Source: Xanthostigma xanthostigma (taxonomy: Eukaryota; Arthropoda; Insecta; Raphidioptera; Raphidiidae). From it: DNA of 64,000 nucleotides. Each line of letters starts with the position of its first letter. Within the stretch, counting starts at the first letter, position 1. The notes beneath the pieces are model-generated. The model did no database searches. It saw only the letters and a list, made by a program, of their open reading frames with translations, and was not told where the DNA came from. This document shows positions 10,850 to 24,162 of this stretch, one piece after another. The translations under genes were made by a program, and so were the position numbers. Location: the NCBI GenBank assembly GCA_963575645.1, contig OY754470.1, positions 1,488,001-1,552,000 of the forward strand, given 5' to 3'.

Positions 10850-11006
10850 CTAGCGGTCCCGCCCGGTTTCACCCGGGTGCAAAAGAACGAATGGGGAAGG
10901 AAGGGACATGAGTACGCACATTCATCTTAGTTTACCGAGATTAATGTTGTGTCCAAACTGCATAATGATCGGAGTTACCGTTCAAAAGTTTTTGTCGTTA
11001 AAAAGC
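10850..11006 (-). mobile_element. Helitron-like family B, 5'-truncated
   Basis: CTAG at 10850-10853 is followed on the plus strand by cggtcccgcccggtttcacc and gtgcaaaagaacgaatgggg, the reverse complement of the end of the 351-bp family B copies. Homology stops near 11006, so the 5' half is missing. Confidence 0.6.
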
Positions 11007-14000
11007 AGTAATTAGGTATACTTTTTATAAGTATAGATAATAATAAATTTCTTTTAAATCAATAATTACTGGAATAAAATATAATAAATATTTAATTGAA
11101 AACACTGTAGGTCCCTATAGTTATAACAGTTTTCAAATGAGCAATTAATTAGAAAATAAAATTAAAATAAATTTAAATGTAAGAAAGTAATGTAGAAAAT
11201 AAAAAAAAAATAAAATATATTCGCCAAACAACTTTACTTTACTTTCGCCCGAACGTACGTACTTCCCGCATCACTGCGTGTAATCCCACCAATGCGTTAA
11301 TGTTAGACTTTCTGCGTAATACAATTATTGATGTTGAAAGTATTGTACTTCGACAGAGGTATGAAGAAAATACTATTTGTATACCGAAAAGATGACTTTA
11401 TCCGAAATATTTTATTTTTAAGTATTTATAGTGTGCTTCTAAATAAATATATACCTAAATTATTTACTTCAAGTAACATAAGCTTTAAAAAGTGCTGGGA
11501 GATTTCAATTTTAGTCGAAAATTTACGTTTTATTATCCATAATGAACTCCAATTGAAATTTAGTTGATCGTATGATTAACTAAATTTTAGTTGTATGAAT
11601 TATTTTTTACGAAATTACAAAGCAAATTTCTACTGGGCGCGGTATGGAGAAACGTATGATATTCGATAATATTGTCCAGTGTCGTACAGTAGTACACACA
11701 CTTCTTTTTGTAACCAGGATTGTTCGATGTACTTCACGATTCCATGTATTTTTAAATCCGTTAATCAAATAAAGGCTGCAGTATTCAGTGTATAATATTC
11801 CGAGTACATACAATGGTTACAGCACAGAGTTGTTCAAACATTTTTGGATAATGAAATAACATTTTAAATAAATAACCATAGAGTTTATTAAGGCCCCTCT
11901 ATTACAGTATTATTATCCCATGAGACGAGAAAAAATCTAAAAATAAATTTTTATATTAATTACTTTATGCAAAAAATACAGTTGACAATAATTTTTTGCA
12001 CGACCCCATTTAATTTATTTACTTTTTATGGCGGTGTAGCGGTTCTAAAATGACCCTTTTTGCACTTGTGCGTGAAGTAAAACAAAAGTAATTAGATTTT
12101 ACTAATCCAATTGGGATTTGACATAAAACGATACGACATCTGGTGACAGAAATTTGAACCATAGGCACATTACATTTTATATGTTAGAATTACTATACAT
12201 ATGGAAATTGCGGTTTAAACAGTGCATTTGATATCAAAATAGATTTTGTTTGTTTTTTATCTAAAACAAGCATTATTTTCACGATTAAAGAAAATTTAGT
12301 TTTCTTTTGCGTTTTTCATGGCGTAATCTTGTGAATTTGAATTTTGTTGGTTTTTAACAAATCTATCTAAAAGTTAAATTTACTTTATCTCGAATCAACG
12401 CATATCTCTTTTAAGGCCATCAACAGTCAACATTTTTTGGGATTAATACCTATCAATTCATATTTTCACTTAAATATTTTTTAATACTTAACATAAAATG
12501 CAATCGATACTTCTCGTATTAAAACCTGGAAAATTGAGGATTGTAATATAAGAAGTCATGAAAACAATAGTAAAAAAAAAATAGAACCTTCTTTTTGACA
12601 AGAAAAGTAATGCTTCTATGCTTGTTTTAAAAGTATATTACTTCGTTATTGAGACAGCTTTCTGATTTACGTCGTTTCGTTTTGGTAAACAATTCGCAAT
12701 TTGACAAACGTAATTTCACGAAAATGTTATAAATGTTTTTTTTTTTGCTAAAAATTCCACTTTTATTTGATTGCGTCTAAATACTGAAATTCAAACCTAG
12801 CTATTAATCAAGGGAAAATACTCGTGTTTTCACGCATGTGTGCATTTTCCCAAAAGGCAAATAAAATTTCCTATATATGTACCTATGTACATTGTACGCA
12901 TGTATTGTTGTAAATGTAATACATCACTTTATCGCAACATATACAATAATAAATTATACACAATTTCTGTAGGTTATCGTGAGGTTTAAAACTTACCTCT
13001 GTCCAAATTAAATGTTTTCATTTTTAAAAATTAACTGATAAACAGATAACATTACTTTATGTATCTAGATCGGGCCTGGGAAATGTCAATTTGCTATCAG
13101 TTAGGTTCTAAAGGACAGTTCAAACTTTCTGTGTACAATTTGGAGAATTTTCAGACACCCAGATTTAATAATGCTTCGATTGCTAACGAATAGAACGGAT
13201 TATCATCGGAAATTCTCACCTCACCATTTTATACATTGTCAGTCTGTTCAAAGTACACAACGGACATATTGAACACTTTACATACACGAACATATTACAG
13301 CAATAGAACTTACACGAGCGTTACGTGTGTTGCAAGAAAAACAGGGATGATTTATGACATTTGGGGCCAACCCTTCCTTCAGAACGGCCGTGTACGTCGG
13401 CAGTCAGTTTGTCACTTTAAGGGCTGACCATAATGAAAAGATCACCGTTACTAAATTGTATTTGTATGCTTCAAATTTGGCAACAAGGCTTGAGAATAGA
13501 CGAACATTAAACCAAGGTTAGTAGATTACAGACGTTGCCTCGTTCGAGGTGACCTATTAGGGTGAGTGCGGGAATGACTTCAACTAGCGGATTGTTCATA
13601 TTTTTATCAATGACAATATCAAAATTGTTATTTACGTTTAACTAGAGCTACGTAAATCTTCGCAAATAATATTAACATTCGGTAGACACATCAAAGTCGC
13701 TGCCTTCGAGTTAAGCTTCTATACTAGTTTCTAATTATTTTTGTGTCTACGCAGTGTTCCAAATAGAAATGCCATAAAAATAAAGATACCTTTGTTTTGC
13801 AAATTTTGTCTTGAATATTTTTTGGTCATATCACGCATTTATAAAATACCCGTAGCGGAAGAAAGCGACGGGAACATGTTAAACGCGTTAAAAACTACCC
13901 TTGACTGAGTGCACACTTAATCTGCTTTATTTAAATAATGGTCGTATTTACAAAAAAAGAATATATAATCTTTTTTGTAGAGAATTTAATGCTCTTCAAT

Positions 14001-14509
14001 TTTCGTCTTAAATATTTTTTCGTAGAATTAACCGATCTCAAGTATTCACTGAAATCATATTTTTACCAAAAATGGGGGAATGCACACTTCTCCGTGCATT
14101 TTTATAGTTCAGGACTTAATACTTTATTTTCGTATGCCTGACGTTGGCTATGTCCTCGTCTATATTATATTTTGTTCAAACTTAAAATAATGAGATACTT
14201 TGGTTCAAACCTGCATACGTCGACGTGTTAACAGCGACAATAGCCTCGCCGTTATGAAGACTTTATAAACACAACGTGTTCATATATTCTACGTGTTCTA
14301 TGTTCAGGTGTGGTTAAACACAAGACAAATTGCTATTCACTAGGTAAATCTGATAGTTGGAAAACTATTTCTAAAGTAATTAACCTACCAACACCTGTAA
14401 AACTGGCTTCTTAAAATCCCCACAAAGTAGGGGATATATTTTTTAAGAGCTATTTTTTAAAGTATATTATATTATTTTCATATGGATGATTTTTAAGTTG
14501 ATTCTTTTT
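11007..14509. other. 3.5-kb stretch with no recognisable feature
   Basis: AT-rich sequence with only short frames (63-79 codons). I found no repeat shared with the rest of the window, no splice-bounded exon and no structural RNA. It could be single-copy intron or intergenic sequence or an old repeat beyond recognition. Confidence 0.4.
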
Positions 14510-14945
14510 TTAACAGCCGTGTAGAAATCAAATAGACGAACAGATATTTCAAGTAACTTTTTATCAAAACTCAAACATGAATGAGAAACAGGCTTTCAAG
14601 GTTTTATTAAATTTTATCAAATTTTGAGGTCGGTCCTGGCGTTGTGTTATGTCACTATGGAAATATGTATGTTATGTCATTATCAAGTATTTACTAAATT
14701 GTTCAAAGTGGTCCCCCGTTTTGATAGACACAAAGATGCGTGCGTCGTAGCCATGCTGCTGAATTATTTGGGCTGCATTTCCGTTTCGTGTTATCATTTC
14801 TTCGTCTGTGTTAACCGGGGGCTTTTGATTTAATTAAATATAATTTAATTAATCTTTAAACGGCTGTTTCTCTCTTATTTTTGAGTTTTGAAAAAAAAAG
14901 TTATTAAAATATTTGTTCGTCTATATGATTTCTATACGCTGTTAA
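14510..14945. mobile_element. TTAA-flanked inverted-repeat element, copy 1
   Basis: The unit from 14514 to 14941 is bounded on both sides by TTAA. Its terminal repeats of about 100 bp begin CAGCCGTGTAGAAATCAAAT, with the partner ending tgatttctatacgctg. TTAA at both edges suggests piggyBac-type target choice, although TTAA is self-complementary and could be part of the repeat. The interior holds a 69-codon frame (14624-14833) similar to the inverse of one in copy 2, which reflects shared sequence rather than proven coding. No transposase is visible. Confidence 0.65.
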
Positions 14946-15876
14946 AAAATAAGAATTAACTTAAAAATCGCCCTGTATTTGTAATATTTTTGACAGTTAA
15001 CGCTCGGTCATATTGTTATCTATGTGGACTGTTCAGCACCTACTTTGCTTCTCTGGTAAAATCGCTTTACTTTTATTTTACTTTACGCACTTGTGCGAAA
15101 AAGTGTCACTTTACTACCGCTATACAGGCATGAAAAGCAGCTATGTTATAGAGGGTCGTGCAAAAATAATATTAAGAAATAACTTGTATAATAGAATCAT
15201 TTCATGATTTATTATCTATACCTATAATTTGATCAGATAAATAACACACGGAAACAAAATATGTCTTTCGATATTTGTTTTTCGTAATGTTCCGTTCTTT
15301 TTTCAATAAACTTTTAAATGAATTTCTTACCGAACTGAAATTGAATTCACCCACATGTAAATAGTTTCAAGTTTTCTTTTGAAAGCCCACCGCTTGGAAT
15401 ATTTTAATAGTTTTTTTATAGAAAAAAAGCAAACCCGTACGATTTATTTTGTTTCGAACTGCCTACAGTATTAAAATTATACGGAGAAAAAGTTCCCCTT
15501 ATTGACATCATTTACATTTTCTTTTCGCCTTTGAAGTTTTGGTGAACAAGTGCTTATATGACACATACGTGGGGCAGTTGGCTACGTTTGGGCGTTAACG
15601 CGTTTGAATTTAAAAGCGAAGGGTCAGTCCCACGGCTGCATATTTTAAGAACAAAGTGTCACCTCGCATAAAGAGCATTGTTATATAAGACATTTCTTTT
15701 TTCTTTGAAAGATATGAGAAAGAGCCAAAAACTAGCTTAGAAAATTATATACAGGGATGAAACTACTTCAGTATTAAGGGAGCTCTCTCACTAATGATCA
15801 ATCGATAAAACAAAATACCAATAAAATATACTTTATAGAGTTTTTAAACGAGAAAGCAATCTTAAGATGATTTTTT
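14946..15876. other. Spacer between the two TTAA elements
   Basis: No feature is recognised. The two flanking elements are in opposite orientation. Confidence 0.45.
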
Positions 15877-16348
15877 TTAACAACGTGTAGAAATCAAATA
15901 GACGAACAAATATTTTGAGTAACTTTTTTATCAAAACTCAAAAAAAGAGAAAAACAGCCGTTCAAAGTTTAATCGAATTTTTAAAATTTTATTTAATTAG
16001 TTCAAAAGCCCGGTTAACACACGCGAAGAAATGATAGCACGAATCGGAAATGCATCCCAAATAATTCGCAGAAGACCCTCATCGCTACTACAAGCATGTA
16101 CAAAAGCATGGATACGACGCACGCATCTTTGTGTCCAACAAAACGGGGACAACTTTGTACAATTTCTGTGAATACTTGATAGTGACATAACATACTTCCA
16201 TAGTGACATAACATAACGCCAGGACCGACTTCAAAATTTGATAAAATTTAATGAAACTTTGAATGCCAGTTTCTCTTTCGTTTTTGAGTTTTGATAAAAA
16301 AGTTACTTGAAATATTTGTTCGTTTATTTGATTTCTACACGCTGTTAA
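15877..16348. mobile_element. TTAA-flanked inverted-repeat element, copy 2 (inverted relative to copy 1)
   Basis: The unit from 15881 to 16344 lies between TTAA at 15877-15880 and 16345-16348. Terminal repeats start CAACGTGTAGAAATCAAATA and end gatttctacacgctg. The interior matches copy 1 in reverse, including the segment that reads gacacaaagatgcgtgcgtc in copy 1. Overlapping minus-strand frames of 66-70 codons here are the counterparts of the copy 1 frame. It has the hallmarks of a MITE. Confidence 0.65.
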
Positions 16349-16483
16349 AAAAGAACTTAAAAATCACTTATTAAACATTACGTCAAAAAGTGGATTAAGA
16401 ATTACTTAAAAATTAAACGCAAAGACTTAAAGAAAAGTATGAATCTTATGATTTGTGAAATATGTGAGAGGGTGAGACGACGC

Positions 16484-16535
16484 GGGCGTCGTTAATACGG
16501 GGATACGACCGACGTCCAGTCAATTAACGACGCCC
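16484..16535. other. Perfect 13-bp stem hairpin in a GC-rich island
   Basis: gggcgtcgttaat at 16484-16496 pairs exactly with attaacgacgccc at 16523-16535 across a 26-base loop. It sits in a locally GC-rich block of about 220 bp (16470-16690). It could be a degraded repeat end or a regulatory site; nothing in the sequence decides. Confidence 0.5.
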
Positions 16536-16832
16536 TACAAGTGCCGCGTAATCGTGTCACTGTCAGTTTTGTTGCACGGACGAAAAAGCTGTAAAAGACG
16601 ATAATCCCTGCTTATCGATTCTTTCAGCAATAGCACAGAACGCGTCGTCACGGCCACTGCACCGGTCCTTCGTTGGCTTTGACTGTCTTTTCTTGTATTT
16701 TATATTATTAACTTATCGTTTCGGTCATCAAATAACGGGAATGAAAGCGCTAAAGACGTGCTTAGACTATGACAACTAATAAACAACTTGAGTATACCGA
16801 TAAGTCATCAATTGAGACGATATAAAAAACTT

Positions 16833-16991
16833 AACTTCCTTCAAAAAAGGGTCACTAAAAAGCGTAAAATAATAAAGTTTCAATTTAATTACTATTACGT
16901 TTCAGTATTTAGATATTATGTATATTAAATTGACATCGAGCTCAAAACTGTGTTATTTTACGGTTTTCAGTTATCCTTTTTTGAAGGAGTT
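16833..16991. repeat. Dispersed hairpin repeat H, copy 1
   Basis: The arms aacttccttcaaaaaagggt and the complementary ccttttttgaaggagtt enclose about 60 bp. The same design and sequence occur at 39060-39227. Confidence 0.65.
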
Positions 16992-17074
16992 GTAATTTTT
17001 TGAAGAAAACGTTTTTCATTTAAAATTTATTAGTGTTTTTTTTAGTGTCAAATGAAACCGAAGAACGACGTTCA

Positions 17075-17270
17075 CGCCGACAGCTACAGCTTTTGATTTT
17101 TGTTAATTTGCTAAAAAGTTGCCGAACCGATTTTTCTAAAATTTATATCGAACTAACTTTGAGATATACTCTATCGAAATCGGTTCACAGCCGGCGAAGA
17201 TATCGACGGACAGACATACAAAAAAAATACAATCGAACATACATACCTATATTTTTTTGAAGTTGGTTAA
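17075..17270 (+). repeat. Dispersed repeat R, copy 1
   Basis: The blocks aaatcggttcacagccggcg and gatatcgacggacagacata match, in reverse, the sequence at 38690-38870. Repeat H lies directly beside repeat R at both loci, so H and R are probably parts of one larger element. Class unknown. Confidence 0.55.
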
Positions 17271-17717
17271 AAAGATTTTTCTTTAAAAAAATGGCTACCA
17301 TTCTAGTAGTGATTGATATTAGTCTGTGTTATTATAAGCAAGACGGTATGTTCGTGAAGAAGCTGAGCTTCCTGTCGAAACCACACCGCGATCTGGCATT
17401 ATAGTAGCGCAATGCAATGTTCAAATTAACGTAAGTCTGTGAGGCTTATTCAGAGGATTTGGTGGACTTTGGCTGTCAGTAGCTTTTACTTCAACTATAT
17501 TTGATCTTTTATATTACATAAAGGTTCTTAATAAATTTACTTTCGCTTGTCAACATTACATTTGCTGTCTTCTTTCAAGTACTTTTAATTTAATTGCTTG
17601 AGCTTTTTAATCACAATATAGCTCTAATAATGAAGCTAACTGCAATTTTCGTTGAGTCAATTAACGTTTTATTTTAGGTACTACATTAAGCTGAGTTTTT
17701 CATTAAAAATTAAGCTG
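17271..17717. other. No feature recognised
   Basis: AT-rich sequence without repeat matches or coding signal. Confidence 0.4.
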
Positions 17718-18132
17718 AATTAATAATAATAATGCGTGTCTGTTTCTTGACTTTAATCTTATAACAGACGCCATTCGCACCATTACTATTTTCCATCTAT
17801 CACACTTCCCGTCACTTCATTTTTTCAACTTCAACTTAATTAATAGCAATGGACAAATCAGGGAATTTTAGGATAAGGTGGGCAAATTTAGAGCATAGGA
17901 GTTTGACAGCTAATCAGCCATGGCCTTGAATAAGGAACCATCTCGATATTCATCTGGAATTATTGAGGGAAACCATGCAAAACCTAAACAAGATGGCCGG
18001 TACAAGCAATACCGTTTCTCGGCAAGAGGCAGCAGGAAAAATTCCTAGCCACATCTGCCCCCGCCGGAATTCGAACCCGGTACCTCCCGAATGCGAGTCT
18101 AGTGCTCTCATCACTGCACCACCCCGCTCGGT
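17718..18132 (-). mobile_element. tRNA-derived SINE, copy 2 (most complete)
   Basis: Read on the minus strand this copy keeps the whole head: the A-box region gtggtgcagtgatgag, then the B-box gggttcgaattcc, then a body of about 300 bp and an (ATT)n tail at 17718-17733. The overlapping 70-codon frames on both strands are fortuitous. It is the best reference copy for the family in this window. Confidence 0.85.
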
Positions 18133-20159
18133 AATTTTGCAAAATATGTTGAGAGTGATCAAATTTAGAACATAATATGCATAACTATCGTTTTTTTATA
18201 TAATTTTCATGTCAGCTTTATTTATGTCATTTTACAAATTTTGTAAGCTCAGCTATTAAATACAAACCCTGTTAAACATCAGTTAGAATTAATGTCACTA
18301 GATATTCCCAAACTAATACACCACTGAATATTCTGGTCGCGTAAATACAGTGAAACCTTTAAAAACAGATACTTTGTGATCGTTGACGGGTATATATCTA
18401 CACGCAAGCTTTAACCTCACTGGTTATTATTATTATATATTCGTGTGACTAAAAACTTCGCAGACGTACGATAATTCTAATGAATTGGGAGTGCAAATAC
18501 ATATCAAAACATCTCAATAGTACATAAAAAGAAAAAAAATATTGTAAAAAAAATGCTTGTGATTGCTGCAGAAATATTATTCTAAAAGTATGCGTGTAGT
18601 CTTTTCGCGTGGTTGAAGTAAGAAATGCAAACAATGCATATGTTGTTAGCAGCAAGGAGTATCGGTAGTCAAGATACCGAGAAGATTTACTTCGGTTATT
18701 TCCGGTTTCACTGTACGAAGATACTGAAGGTGAAACTGATTAGCCTTATTCGGGGATGAGTATTATATAAATGTAGGGTAATTCCAAGGGTTTGTAAGCA
18801 ACGCCTCGCCGCAAGAATAAATGACTGACTCTAGTCACTGGTCTCTTAGCTAATTATTTAACCGTGCGCCTTCACACCCTTAGATGTAAATGAGCAGTCA
18901 TTAGAGGAAAAGATAAACACCATTCCTAAATTAGTAAAACAATGCTTGGATTGGCCAAGTTTGAGGACGTTGTATTGTTGCACTAATTCTAATAGATAGA
19001 AATCTTCGTTGACAACAATAAGAGCTACTTCTTACGCTGACATTAATTTCAGGAATTGTAAATTACTTAGGTGCATGTTCACAGAGAACTTACGACTAAC
19101 TTCGACACTGATTGTTGTTTATCATTTGACAGTTTAGAGTAATTTATATTAAACGATTAGTGTAGATAATACCAACATTATCGCCGAACTTTAGTGTCTG
19201 GGTGTACACAAATTAATTACTTTTAATTTTATTTTTCTAAATTGCAGTATTTTTAGGCTAATTTCAGTGTCAAATATTTGCGTTTGTATTTTTAGGCATC
19301 GTTTGATATCAACAAAGTCAAAAGGGCTTTTGTGGAATTTAAAGTAGTTATTTTGTACTAACAGAAATAACTTGTTAATCTTTGACCATTCAAAAAAAAA
19401 ATATTGTGACATTGGTAGCTAATCATGAAGCTAGCAGAATAGAAAAAAAATTAATATATAAAGCTAGCACGATTAATGAGAGAAAAATAAAATTAAATCA
19501 AAAACAAATTGTCTCTAATATCTACTATTTTGTACCACAAAAAATAGCTTTGTATTCTGCGCTATAGAGTAATTTTAGCACTAATTTAATATGAGATTAC
19601 CAAAATCAAAGAACACATCAAAAAAATAAAACTACAATCGATAAATAGGTAGTATCTTTGCGCTATTAAAAAAAAAAAAAAACTTTGACATCATTTCTTC
19701 CAATTCACAAGTAAACTAAGACATTTTAAAAACAAAATATTTACAAATATCATTTGTTGAATCGACCGGGACAGCATATCGTATAAAAATATGCAATAAA
19801 TTTGCTTTAACTGCCTAAACACTGGTTCAAATGATATACAATTTCACGAAATTTAATGGTTATATCGTTACTTCAGAGATATAAAACAAAAAAAAAACTT
19901 TCTACTGAGAACAATTCCTCTGGGATTTTAGCACTTTAAGAGTGTATCGACTTGAACAGGTTTTGTGCAAGACGTTATATTAATCAGTGATTTTGTGTGT
20001 CTATATATATATGAAATATATATATATAATGTCTGGAAAACGTTCATTGTTCAAAAACTGTGTAAATATATAGTCACTCTTCTCTCTCAGCTAGTACAAC
20101 CTACCGATCTCTAATTGATGGATTGCAAATGGTAGCCATTGTATGAATATATTGATATA
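18133..20159. other. AT-rich stretch with little structure
   Basis: No gene is recognised. A (TA)n palindromic tract lies at 20003-20030. Confidence 0.4.
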
Positions 20160-20400
20160 CTAGCGTCCCGGGCTGGTTTCACCCGGGTGCGATAGATATA
20201 ATTCTGCAAAATGTATTTCGTTTGCGGCCAGGCGTCTGAACTAATAGCTTTGAGCAAATTCTATCAGATGTCGCTACTTGGTACAAAAACAGTTTTTTGT
20301 TTGCTTCTAAACTAATAGCTTCGAGAAAATTCTATCAGATATTGCTACATTTTACTAAAACATTTTTTTTTACAAATTTTGTACAGAATATTATTGAACG
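20160..20400 (-). mobile_element. Helitron-like family C, truncated
   Basis: CTAG at 20160-20163 is followed by cgtcccgggctggtttcacc and cgggtgcgatagatataatt, shared with the full copy at 46474-46824. An internal block (taatagctttgagcaaattc) is present twice, at about 20242 and 20310. The 5' boundary is not visible and 20400 is approximate. Confidence 0.55.
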
Positions 20401-21878
20401 TTCTTAAAAATGTCGAAAATGTTTATGAAAAGGCGAAAACTATTTTTAAAGAGCAAATTTTATATAGACAAAAAGGCCTATAAACAAAAATAGAAGAGAG
20501 TTTGAAATAAGACCATTTTCTTTCTTGGTCACGTCCTACCTCTCAAAGAGATTTTAGTAATATATTCACTATCCATTAACTATGAATCAGTGGTATAACC
20601 AGCAACCAGTCATATAATGAGACTGGATCGTACATTGCTGAAGTTTTGTGCATCACTGGCTTATGTAAGTATCTACAGTAAGCTACAGTTGGTTTAAAAA
20701 CGGTTCTCGACACGGGATAGCAACCGTTCGATGAGGAGTGATTTGTCCGCTTCATTTCATTTCATGCACTATGCAGGAAAGAAAGAGATACAGATGTTAA
20801 AAATATGTCTCTTTTCTGTCATTTTAAAGAAAAATAGCGTTTCAAACAGAATATAGCACATTTCAAATGAACAACCATTTTAAGAGTTATATTTGGGAGT
20901 TGAATATTGAATTCTCAAAATTATTTTCTATTAGCCCTACGATGGGCTCCACCTATAAGCAGGTTGGGTAGATAGACAGTAGATTATAGACGCTCGTCAG
21001 CTAAGGTTATCAGCGTTTTTTCCCATAATCAACCAGGTTACATTCGGTTTGTTTTAACAATTAGTTTAAAGCGCATTTTTTCATATATTCAAGTTATATT
21101 TATGATTAATATAAATGATTAATTGATTAACAATTTTATTTCTCCTAATACTAATCACACAATTAACTCAAAATTATAATCGAATTAATAAAAAACGTGC
21201 TTTAAGGTTATTATTAAAATTAATCTACCTAATCCCGTTACAAAATTAAATAATTTTAAAGGTTATGTATCTAGAACTTAAATATGTTTAGTCTACCAAT
21301 GGATTTAAGTTCTTAAATACTTTAACTCGAATATAGTAAAATAATATACACTATTTTGTCGTCAATGTCAGTGAGATGTTTTTTTTTATATCTTTATCAT
21401 AAGTCCTTACAATTATATAACAAAAACTGCTAAATGTAGATGAGCTATTTAGGTTGAACTGGAGGATACCATACATTCAGTAGGTACAAAAAAGTCTGCA
21501 GCGTCAGAAGCACAGCATGCTAGATGCTCCTCAAATCCTTTGGGACGACCGGTTGTTTTTTTACATCTCGAGTATGTACTCTACCTATTCTGGACTTCTC
21601 CTGAATCCCGGATCCACACTATGTATAACTCGCTATCGAAAACAGCAAGCATTATTTGATATAACTTTTTTCTTGCCGATTGCATCTAGTTACAGCTTAC
21701 AGCCTACGCTTTAAAAGTGGCATTTATTCCTCTTGCTGCTTTATTGATAAATATTTTGTTTTTCTAATCTTGTTCCTGTGATAATAGGCCTTATATTACA
21801 TTATAGGCGGATTCCGTTTTAATGGGGTTTTCTTCCATGACTTCCGACGTTCTTCAATATTAAAGTAAAGGTTAGGTT
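20401..21878. other. Mostly unannotatable; holds one dispersed motif
   Basis: At 20980-21015 lies gattatagacgctcgtcagc, a member of a short motif family also seen near 37.87, 42.83 and 44.82 kb. The 65-codon frame at 21517 has no recognisable family. Confidence 0.4.
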
Positions 21879-21961
21879 GTAAAGCAGCCGATGGCTGAAC
21901 CTCGCCTATTGGTGCTAGTGGCATTAATAAAGACGTATTATTATTATTATTATTATTATTC
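21879..21961 (+). mobile_element. Probable 3' tail of a non-LTR retroposon
   Basis: cattaataaagacg runs into a (TAT)n tract (21937-21960). An A/T-rich AATAAA-like end followed by an (ATT)n tail resembles the 3' ends of the LINE at 33.85 kb and of the SINE family. The body upstream is not recognisable, so its length is unknown. Confidence 0.4.
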
Positions 21962-22046
21962 TTTTTTTCAAGTATCAAGAAAATAAAATAAAATTAAATT
22001 AAATCTAAGGGTAAATAAATCAATGCTTTAATTATGAAATTTCTTT

Positions 22047-22521
22047 CAGTGCCGGATTAAGACTCCTTGATGCCCTAAGCATTTCTTGGTTATGGGCCCC
22101 ATCTCTAATATGTTCAGTTTATAAAAAAAAAATCAAATTGATGGAAAAAAGTTAAAAGCATAGATTTTTAGGAAAAAATTGAATTTTATAATCAATGCTT
22201 TCATTGGCTGTCTATACAATCGAACCTTAGGCATTTTTATACAATTAATAGAAAAAAAGTTTCAAGACTTTAAAATTAAAAAAATAATAATGTTTTTTTC
22301 GTTTTTAATTTCAAAAATAAATTATTATTTATTTTTAACTTTTATACTTCTAACGACATAGGTACCAGTATAGATCAAATTTTTGAGAACATGACAAAAA
22401 GAAAAAAAATTGTTGACACGGTTTAGTGAGGTAGTTTTCATTTCTGAGTTGTGCTTCTTGGTGCCCCCTGAGACGTGATGCCCTAAGCAATTGCTTTTGC
22501 TTATAGGTTAATCCGGCACTG
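22047..22521. mobile_element. hAT-like non-autonomous element, 475 bp
   Basis: The termini are CAGTGCCGGATTAA and TTAATCCGGCACTG, perfect 14-bp inverted repeats of hAT type. Similarity continues inside: gatgccctaagca is present near both ends in opposite orientation. The flanking 8-mers (atttcttt and ttcttacc) share only ttctt, so the duplication is decayed. The 60-codon frame inside is AT-rich filler and no transposase is present. Confidence 0.75.
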
Positions 22522-24162
22522 TTCTTACCGGAGCAAAGTCAAATATGAAATGGTAGACTTGAATGACGCAAGCGCACTGCAAACGTAGGTACTATTAAAA
22601 TTTGTTCAATGTTTGTGAGTCAAAAACTTTAAGGTCTGTACGCTGTTACACCAAGCCCCTCTCTGCATATTTTAGTGAACATTCAGTGGCTGAACATTTT
22701 TTTCGGAGCAGTTGAAGTGGTGATAAATCCAAATTTCATTTCAATTCAAAATGTAATTTGGTACGTCACAATGCAAATGGTCCTTGCTACTGAAATATGG
22801 AATATTACAACAGGGATACTTTGATATGAAACAGTTTGTATATAAAATATATAGGTACATGAAAATAAATAACGTCTAGAGACGGCACTGGGAGGGAAAC
22901 TTCACATCAGACAGGTATCGAGTTTTTACAGTAAATATTTGGTCAATTCGCCTCGATGAGGTCCCTGGGTCCTCATTCACTTGAATGGTATATGTACTAC
23001 AGTTTGCTATATCTCTTTGTAAACTATTGTCTATCCTACAGTTTATTCAGTTAAAAAATATTTTACTTTTCTTTATATATGCTGTCTTCTGTTATTGATG
23101 AGTGTATCAGGGTTTTAAATAACTTGATGCGTTTTATAAAATTAAGTTTGGTCAAAAAAAAAAGATGAAATATGAGTTTGTTTAAGAAATATCAAAAATA
23201 CAGACCAGCGACGATTTTGTAACTTTTTTATAAATAAATTATTCTATTCTTATTCTACACACATTCTCTCGCGGGACATTTAAAGTTAGTGGGTTTTACT
23301 TTGAAAGTAAATTTAGCGTTGAAAATTATATCGGAAACCCGTCATATCAGGGCATTTAAAAAATGAATGAACAATAAATAGTATGCGACGTGAGCGATTC
23401 TCTCTCAACCAATCTCATTTTGAGATATACATGTGATACATATCTATGGCGAAAAGGCAAAATCGCTCAAGTCGAAATATAACGATTATTAAACCTTAAT
23501 AAGTTTATTGAATGACCTGGTTTTCTATTTTCACTGCAATAAAACAAATTAAACTTGAAACGGCAAAGCCTAGCGTTTTTAGTTGAAATTAAAATGTACG
23601 TTGATTTTTGGACGTTTGTGACACTCACGTGACAGAAAAGTAACGCAAGACGATAAATAGCGGAAAACGATCACAAAACTGATTTTCATCCGTAGCTATG
23701 TTTCACCTTTCGTTCAAGATGGTTTCTACCAGAATCTGCAAATACTTCCGTTCGAAATAACATTTGAGAAACACTAAAGAATTTTAACCTCAAAAATTGT
23801 GCAGAAAAATTCGACATGAATATTTTTGCTCGTTTGTCATAGATGTATAGGATCATTCGGCATCTATATCCGTCTAGTTGTTCACCTATGTATACCACAC
23901 ATAGTACGTATTCCATATATGGACTGCTTTTTTTTATCATCTAACGCACAACACTATGCTAGATTACTTTTTTCTCTGACGTAACAGACGTATTGGCCGC
24001 ATCTACTTCTAGACAACAGAAACACAACCGACTAGGTTCACAATCACAGATATGTGGCACGTAATTGTCTATACAATGTGGTCTACTGTTGATTTTTTAT
24101 ACAGCCTGACCGATTCACGAATAAAATCGAAAAATAAAAAGCTTAATTTTATGTTTTATAAA
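22522..24162. other. No feature recognised
   Basis: AT-rich, with only short frames. No match to the repeat families of this window was found. Confidence 0.4.

Noticed and set aside
10628-10930. 100-codon plus-strand frame
   Set aside because: Its last third is the GC-rich end of a Helitron-like repeat; the rest has no recognisable domain.
16470-16690. CpG-island-like promoter
   Set aside because: Local GC enrichment is modest and no gene, TATA/initiator context or downstream exon is identifiable.
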